The notes under the pieces are model-generated. The model did not search any database, was not told where the DNA came from, and saw nothing but the letters and a program-made list of their open reading frames with translations. Both the position numbers and the translations under genes were made by a program. From NCBI GenBank assembly GCA_027068245.1, contig JAMOUF010000051.1, positions 1 through 15,127 of the forward strand: a DNA stretch of 15,127 bases, written 5' to 3'. Positions 7,476 to 15,127 of this stretch are shown here, one piece after another. The DNA comes from Campylobacterales bacterium (GTDB lineage Bacteria > Campylobacterota > Campylobacteria > Campylobacterales > Nitratiruptoraceae). Positions within the stretch are counted from its first letter, which is position 1, and each line of letters begins with the position of its first letter.

Positions 7476-9599
7476 ATTTGTTGTATGCGTCGTTGGATTT
7501 TATGAACTCTATGATTTTTACCTTCTGGGAAATTCGCTCTTTGAGTATATCCATATCGAGCCTGGACTCTATCTCCAGCTCGCAAAGGTTTGTCTGCTCT
7601 ATGTTTTTTCCAAGCTCTATGGAGACCAGGTTCGTCTCAAGCCTGGAGAGATAGAGCAGAAATTCTGCCAGTGCCCCTTTCTTATCCGGAAGAAGAGCTA
7701 TTAGTTTATAGCGCGGAACCTCGTCGCTCTTCCACTCCACATAGAGCATCGGCTCCCCATTTTTTATCATCTCCACGGCTCTTTGGCACATCTTGTGGTG
7801 GATAACGGCCTTGTCTTTGTCCCTAAAGGCAACAATCTCGTCACCCCTTTTGGGATGGCAGCAGTAATCGAACTCCACATCGTTTAGATGGAAGCTCGTA
7901 TAGAAAATAAAGTTGTCAAGCTCAACTCTCTCCAGCTTTATCTTAGGCATAATAAGACTCATAAAACCCTTTTTTCTCTTCTGGCTCAGATATCTGTTTT
8001 TCACCTCTTTTAGATAGTTGATCTCCGTTGCCACTCTATGCATCTCCACGCCGCTTAACCTCATCCAGGACTCAAGCTCTTCTTTGTCCGCTTTAAGTTC
8101 GGAACTCAAGATATTTTGGGCCACCTGGGAGTTTATCTCCTTGTATTTTTGACGGCACAGGTGCCTGACCTGCTCTTTGGCCTTGGAGGTTTTCAAAGCG
8201 TCCAGCCAACTGCATCTGTAAATAGGTCTATCCGCCACCTCTATGCGGACTATATCCCCGTTTTTAAGCTCGGTTAACAGCGGGCTTTTCTGTTTGTTGA
8301 TATAAGCGGCTTTGGCCCTGTTTCCAATATCGGTATGAACCGCATAGGCAAAATCGAGGGCCACCGCTCCCCTTGGCAGGGTAAAGACGTCCCCTTTTGG
8401 AGAAAAGACGGAGATATCCTCGCTGTATAGATCGTTTTTTACAAGCTCGTAAAACTCCTCGATATTTTCGTTCTGAAACTCCAGATTCTCCAGCCATTTC
8501 AGATTTATCGGGCTGCTTGAGAGTTTGTATTTCCAATGGGCCGCCACTCCATATTCGGCCATTTTATGCATATTGAAGGTTCTTATTTGCACCTCAAAGA
8601 TAGAGGATTTGTCAAAAACGGTAGTATGTATAGTCTGGTATCCATTCTCTTTTGGCACGGCGATATAGTCTTTGAAACGCATTATGAGCGGTTTGTAGTT
8701 GGTATGGACGATTCCAAGGCTTTTATAGCAGTCAAGCTTATCCTTCAAAAGCACCCTGATCGCCAAAAGGTCCAAAACCTCCTCGATGGATATACCCTTT
8801 CTTTGCATCTTCAGATATATGGAGTAGTAGTGTTTTATCCGGCCTATAATCTCGAAATCCTCCGCCCGAAAGCCGTTTTTTAACATAACGTTTTTTACGC
8901 TTTGGATAAATTCGTTCAGTTTGATCTGAAGTTCCTGTTTGTGGGAGGATATAAAGTCGTCTATTTTTTTATACTGATCCGGAAAAATGTAGAAAAAGCT
9001 CAAATCCTCCAAAACGTTTTTTACGGAGGATATCCCAAGCCGGTGCGCGATGGGTGCGTAGACCACCAGCGTCTCTTCAGCAATCCGTTTCTGTTTTTTT
9101 GAAGGAAGAGCATCGAGGGTCAGCATATTGTGAACCCTGTCGCAAAGCTTTACGATAAGAACCCTCACATCTTTTATCGATGCTATCAGCATCTTTCTAA
9201 AGGAGAGGGCGGATTTTATAAGTTTTTCGTCCGAAGAGGATGGTATGAGCTCTTCGCTTCTAATCTCTACGATCTTGGTTAGGCCCTCCACCAGATGGGC
9301 CACATCCTCTCCAAAGCGTTTTTGTATATCATCGATACCATATGGCGTATCCTCCACCACATCGTGAAGCAAAGCGGCGGTAACCATCGTCTCGTCACCC
9401 GATATGTATGCCACGATCGCGGCAACCAGGATCGGGTGTATCACATACTCCTCCCCGCTCTTTCTATACTGCCCCTTATGGGCTTTTAAAGCGAACTCCA
9501 ACGCCTCTTCTATCTTATCCTTTTGGGGGCATAGCCCAAAGAGTATTTCAGAAGCCTCTTTTACGGTTCTTGTCTTTTGGATCCTGTCTAAAAACTCTC

Positions 9600-9603
<4 letters not shown>
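7474..9603 (-). CDS. spoT: Bifunctional (p)ppGpp synthetase/hydrolase, Rel/SpoT family
   Basis: Makes and degrades the alarmone (p)ppGpp in response to starvation. The 709-residue length is full-size. The N-terminal HD hydrolase domain has R47-K-S-G-E, H56, H80-D81, E84-D85 and D155 (CDRVHN), so hydrolysis should be intact. The synthetase domain near 235-360 holds [19 protein letters not shown]; the RFKD form is typical of bifunctional enzymes. A TGS domain at about 400-460, a Cys-Cys...His-x3-Cys zinc-finger-like region (YCCHPKRGD ... HHKMC) and a C-terminal ACT domain follow. Campylobacterota usually carry this as their only long RSH enzyme. ATG 9603 overlaps the rpoZ stop by 4 bases (ATGA). 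Confidence 0.96.
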
Positions 9604-11734
<2,131 letters not shown>

Positions 11735-11738
<4 letters not shown>

Positions 11739-12547
11739 GAGATTTTCGGCTGCCTTGATGATACTATCATTATGCTGAATATGGAGATGAAAAAGCCCAG
11801 CAGAAACATCCAGATCATATCTGTTCTTAACACATCCGGATTTAAAGCGATATCTTCCAATCCTAAAAATTTTGAGAAATATCCGGATTTCAGCAGATAA
11901 TAGTAAACCGCATATACCAAAAGGGTGCTGATTATCGTATCTATTATCGAAAGTTTTACCAAAATGGCGTTTCTCATCCACAAAGGAGCTCCAAAAAGAG
12001 ACATTATATACATCCGCTCCTGATGTTCCAGATTCCAAACCTCGATCTGCTTAAAGACAAGCATGGCACTGGTTATAAAGATGATGGCAAGAAAGATTTT
12101 TGAGAGGTTTTTGATAAAAATAAGAAAGTTATACATCTTCTCATGGGTTTTCATAAATGTCTCGACCCGCAAAATTCCCTCGGTTTTCATAAGTTTCGCT
12201 TTGATCTGGTTCAGTTTGTTGGCCGAGGGAAAGGTTGAGAGAAATATTTTATAAAACCTGGGTAGAAAGTTTTTAAGCTCATTATAGTCCACGTTTATAT
12301 TATTCTGTTTAAGCCTGTTTATAACCAGTGAAGCGTCTATCTCTTTTATAGATACTATATCCTCGTCCACCAGCTTAAGCTCATCCAGGCTCAAGGGCCT
12401 TTTGGATACGACTATTATCGAGTAGTCGTTCGCCAGCGATTTTTCATAGTTTTGAATTATCCTGTCTATTATGAGATAAAACTCAACGCTAAACAAAATG
12501 GCGAAGAGAGGAATTATGAGCGAGATATGGTTTTTAACCGATTTCAT
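11735..12547 (-). CDS. ftsX: Cell division protein FtsX
   Basis: Membrane partner of FtsE in the FtsEX complex, which uses ATP hydrolysis at the divisome to transmit a signal to periplasmic cell-wall hydrolases. The 270-residue protein has one membrane segment at about 8-29, a periplasmic loop at about 30-140, and three further segments near 145-167, 197-218 and 245-266: the FtsX four-pass layout. The N-terminal cytoplasmic tail is very short compared with the E. coli protein (about 350 residues), as in other Campylobacterota. The gene is AT-rich relative to its neighbours, consistent with its Phe/Ile/Lys content. It overlaps ftsE by 14 bases and envC by 4. Confidence 0.93.
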
Positions 12548-13208
12548 AAACCCTCCCCTCTTCTATATACAGATGTTTAAAAGGAACTTTGAGGTTTGAG
12601 GGTATAGAGTGCGTAACAACCACAATCGTGGTGCCAAGCTGCTCGTTAGCCCCCTCCAGCAAAGACCAAATCACTCTTGATGAGTATTCGTCAAGGTTTC
12701 CCGTTGGCTCGTCGGCCAAAATGATGACAGGGTTGTGGGCCAAAGCCCTCGCCATCGCCACACGCTGCTGCTCGCCGCCGCTTAACTCCACCGGAAAATA
12801 GTTCTCCTTGCCCTCCAGCCTTACATGCTTTAAAAGCCTCTTTGTCTGTGCCTCACATACATCTTTTGAGTATCCGGCTATCAAAAGTGGAAGCATAACG
12901 TTTTTTTTCACATTCCACTCTTTTATAAGTTTATAGTCTTGAAAAATAATTCCAAGGTATTTTCTCAAAAAGGCCAGTTTCGAGGGCTTTATATCGTTCA
13001 ACATAACCCCGCCGATCTGTAAAATACCGCTTTTTGGCTTAAGCTCACCATAAAAGGATTTTAAAAGGGTGGACTTACCGCTTCCGCTTGGGCCCGTTAT
13101 AAACACAAACTCGCCGCTTTTTATCGTAAAGTTGCTATTTTTAATAATAGGCTGGTCCTTTTTATACTCCAACACAAGGTCTTTGGCGATTATCACATTT
13201 TTACTCAT
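12534..13208 (-). CDS. ftsE: Cell division ATP-binding protein FtsE
   Basis: ABC-type ATPase of FtsEX. The 224-residue protein shows Walker A GPSGSGKST at 39-47, a Q-loop in IIFQD, the signature LSGGEQQRVAMARAL, Walker B VIILADEPTGNLD and the switch histidine in VVVTHS. All catalytic elements are intact. The assignment over other MacB/LolD-type ATPases rests on the adjacent ftsX and envC. ATG 13208 overlaps the end of trmB by 8 bases. Confidence 0.95.
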   Translation of the reverse strand: MSKNVIIAKDLVLEYKKDQPIIKNSNFTIKSGEFVFITGPSGSGKSTLLKSFYGELKPKSGILQIGGVMLNDIKPSKLAFLRKYLGIIFQDYKLIKEWNVKKNVMLPLLIAGYSKDVCEAQTKRLLKHVRLEGKENYFPVELSGGEQQRVAMARALAHNPVIILADEPTGNLDEYSSRVIWSLLEGANEQLGTTIVVVTHSIPSNLKVPFKHLYIEEGRVYEIG

Positions 13209-14376
13209 TTAACAACTCTTCTATTTTTTTATGGGCTTTGATATTCGCCCCGGATGCGACGGGCTTTTTGGGAAAGTAGCGGGCACCCTCTTTATCGATC
13301 AGGATATACTTATGTTCCGGCCTGTCAAAACTGCCAAAGGAGAGCTCGAGCAAAAGTTTTGACTCATCTATTTGGTAAAGTTTCTCAAAATGTATAAAAA
13401 AATCCTCATAAACCCTGGGGGTGCTCTCAAAGGAGTCTACCAGGTGCGTAGAAAATTCAACGCTTTCAAACTCGAAAGGATATGAGGTATCCAGCTCCTG
13501 GCTTATAACGCTTGAGATCATTTTTATGTCGTAAATATCTTTTCCAAGCCTTACCCATCTGTCCTCATATTTGCTGCTTACCGGATTGGGTATATTTTTC
13601 AAAACTTTCAGATCGACCTGTTTTTGATCCAAAAAAAGCTCCAAAGAGTAGTCGAAATATGCTTTGCTGTCAGTTCTAAGCTCAAGGGTGCCTCCCTTTT
13701 TCAAAACCCGTTCGCTCTCTTTTATAAATCCTTTGGATATAACCCTTCTGTGGGGCTTTTTATTCCAGGGGACCGGGAAATGGACGAAAATTTTCCCCAC
13801 TATGTTTGAAGGGACAAACTCCAAAAAGAGCCTGGCGTCATAATCTATAAGCAGCACATTGTCAAGTTTTTTCAAAGCGATCTGCTTAAGAGCCTGCTCT
13901 ATCGAGGGTTTGTGTATCTCTATACCGATAAAAAGTTTATCCGGATTGTGCTGCGCCTGATACAACAGATGCCTGGCACTTCCAAAACCCACCTCTATCC
14001 AAACCTCTTTATCTTTTGGAAAGCTGTTGATAAAAAACTCTATATCCTTTAGATAATCTTTTGCCTTTGCGGCATGGGAGGGTTTTATAGTCGAGAGATT
14101 GTCATACAAAACCTGGCATTTCGCCTCGTCACAAAAGGTTTTAAGAGCCTCTTTTACAACATAAAGCGGTGAGATCCTGGTGATCTTGTCGCTTTTTATG
14201 ATATATTTCTCACCCTTTTTATGAATTTCGAGTAAAAAACTCTCATTGCCCTTTTTTACCGCCACAAGAGTCTCTTTTGCCCTCTTTAACGGTTTTGCGA
14301 ACCATAAAAATTCAAAATCCCCCACCCTTTTGGGAGTTTCGAACTCTTTGAAATCCTTTACGGCGATATGGGGCAT
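13201..14376 (-). CDS. trmB: tRNA (guanine-N7-)-methyltransferase, long form
   Basis: SAM-dependent enzyme that makes m7G46 in the tRNA variable loop. The protein is 391 residues against about 240 for E. coli TrmB. The Rossmann methyltransferase core spans about 125-285: SAM loop VWIEVGFGSARHLLYQA at 125-141, IGIEIH at 150-155, and YEDRW at 270-274. A roughly 120-residue N-terminal extension and a roughly 105-residue C-terminal extension flank it. The conserved FPDPWxKKRH motif reads HFPVPWNKKPHRR at 199-211, with Val in place of the Asp considered functionally important. A long TrmB at this position also occurs in Campylobacter (Cj1278c). ATG 14376 directly abuts the preceding stop codon. 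Confidence 0.9.
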   Translation of the reverse strand: MPHIAVKDFKEFETPKRVGDFEFLWFAKPLKRAKETLVAVKKGNESFLLEIHKKGEKYIIKSDKITRISPLYVVKEALKTFCDEAKCQVLYDNLSTIKPSHAAKAKDYLKDIEFFINSFPKDKEVWIEVGFGSARHLLYQAQHNPDKLFIGIEIHKPSIEQALKQIALKKLDNVLLIDYDARLFLEFVPSNIVGKIFVHFPVPWNKKPHRRVISKGFIKESERVLKKGGTLELRTDSKAYFDYSLELFLDQKQVDLKVLKNIPNPVSSKYEDRWVRLGKDIYDIKMISSVISQELDTSYPFEFESVEFSTHLVDSFESTPRVYEDFFIHFEKLYQIDESKLLLELSFGSFDRPEHKYILIDKEGARYFPKKPVASGANIKAHKKIEELLNE

Positions 14377-15126
14377 CTACTTCACTTTTACAACGATTTC
14401 TTCACTGGGCTTTGAAACGATGCCGTATTTATCCACCGCGTATACCCTGTAGATATATTTGGCCCCTTTTTTAAGCTTATCGTCATAAAAACTTGTGTTT
14501 TTTATATGTTTGTAGATATATTCGTTCTCTTTTAAAAATCCCAAAATCTCTTTTTTTCTTACCATATACTCGACCGCCCTGTTATCCGGAGACTGCCATT
14601 TTATAGTGACGGCCCGCCCGTCGAAGTGGTGCTCCAATATAACCGGCGCCGCAGGTTTTGGAAGCGTAGAGCCCACCGCCGGCACATCCTGCTTGAAACT
14701 CTCAAGCCTGTCTTTGTCCACAGCCGTGACTTTATAGTATCTTTTTACCCCGTCTTTGTTGATAAAATCGGTATACTGGGTCTTTTTAGTTTTCGCTATG
14801 GCGATGTAGGGCCCTATCTCGAACATGGAGCGGTATACTTTGTAGTACTCAATATCTGGCTCAGGGTTTGGCAGCCATCTTACAATAATCTTCTTTGGAA
14901 GGTTTTTCGTAGCCTCCAGCCCTTTGACTATCGAAGGCCTGGGCTTGGTATTGCCCTTTACAACCTTGCTTGGTTTTGAGACGATGCCGTCACAGGTTTT
15001 CGCTTTAAGCCTGTAAAGATAGGTCATATTGTCTTTTAGGCCGCTGTCTATATACTCCGCACTGAGTCTGTCTTTGACATAGGCTATCTTTTTCCAATCC
15101 GCACTCTTCTCATCGGCCCTTTCGAC
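14377..15126 (-). CDS. flpA: Fibronectin type III repeat protein, FlpA-like, truncated by window edge
   Basis: The C-terminal 249 codons of a protein whose start is beyond the right edge. The frame is open through the last base, so the ATG at 15027 is internal. At least three FN3-like units are visible, each ending in a Y-x-Y/Y-x-V type strand followed by a KP-turn: YLYRLKAKTCDGIVSKPSK, YYKVTAVDKDRLESFK, and YIYRVYAVDKYGIVSKPSE. Each later unit also has an IxVRW or VTIKW strand. The position next to trmB and ftsE matches C. jejuni Cj1279c (FlpA, a fibronectin-binding adhesin with FN3 domains). The signal or lipoprotein peptide cannot be seen. Orthology is inferred from synteny and domain type; host adhesion need not apply in this organism. 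Confidence 0.8.
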   Translation of the reverse strand, partial: VERADEKSADWKKIAYVKDRLSAEYIDSGLKDNMTYLYRLKAKTCDGIVSKPSKVVKGNTKPRPSIVKGLEATKNLPKKIIVRWLPNPEPDIEYYKVYRSMFEIGPYIAIAKTKKTQYTDFINKDGVKRYYKVTAVDKDRLESFKQDVPAVGSTLPKPAAPVILEHHFDGRAVTIKWQSPDNRAVEYMVRKKEILGFLKENEYIYKHIKNTSFYDDKLKKGAKYIYRVYAVDKYGIVSKPSEEIVVKVK

Positions 15127-15127
15127 T

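Noticed and set aside
7466..7585. A 40-residue N-terminal extension of TyrRS from ATG 7585
   Set aside because: It lies inside spoT in another frame, does not match TyrRS, and the ATG at 7465 has a proper ribosome binding site.
11739..12038. A 100-residue N-terminal extension of the EnvC-like protein
   Set aside because: It lies inside ftsX; the start at 11738 gives a clean signal peptide and a 4-base ATGA overlap typical of this cluster.

Overview
The window looks like chromosomal housekeeping DNA from a member of the Campylobacterota (formerly Epsilonproteobacteria). Two gene orders point there. The minus-strand series flpA-like, trmB, ftsE, ftsX, envC-like, pyrH, rpoZ, spoT, tyrS, fabX, amidase matches, from memory, the order around Campylobacter jejuni Cj1279c-Cj1269c, and its second half matches Helicobacter pylori HP0777-HP0772. 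The plus-strand order aspS, adk, ppa is also a campylobacterial arrangement. Base composition is moderate (about 43-45% GC by eye), higher than in host-associated Campylobacter, so a free-living or vent-type relative is plausible. Genus and species cannot be read from this window.

Left block, plus strand, 2-3825: the 3' part of aspS (entering from the left edge), a small feoA-type gene, adk, a stand-alone CinA/MoaB-type domain gene, a DUF503 gene with a TTG start, and ppa. The genes overlap or nearly touch, so they probably form one transcription unit.

Right block, minus strand, 15126 down to 3827: an FN3-repeat protein (FlpA-like, running off the right edge), trmB, ftsE, ftsX, an EnvC-like LytM factor, pyrH, rpoZ, spoT, tyrS, fabX, and an AmiC-type amidase. 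Ten of these eleven genes overlap or lie within 8 bases of the next; the one larger gap is 40 bases before pyrH. The blocks converge tail to tail with a single base (3826) between stop codons.

Functionally, the right block joins cell separation (FtsE/FtsX, a catalytically degenerate EnvC-like protein, and an amidase with an apparent autoinhibitory insertion), nucleotide and stringent-response genes (UMP kinase, RNA polymerase omega, a bifunctional Rel/SpoT), translation (TyrRS, TrmB), and a flavoprotein best read as FabX, the unsaturated-fatty-acid dehydrogenase/isomerase, rather than a generic nitronate monooxygenase. The left block joins translation (AspRS), adenylate balance (Adk) and pyrophosphate removal (Ppa).

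No stretch longer than 40 bases lacks a gene. I see no tRNA, rRNA, CRISPR array, insertion sequence, phage gene or defence system, and no clear intrinsic terminator. I found no evidence of a new multi-gene system. The points most worth a check are the FabX assignment, the division/amidase control module, the missing motif aspartate in TrmB, and a strong hairpin early in tyrS.
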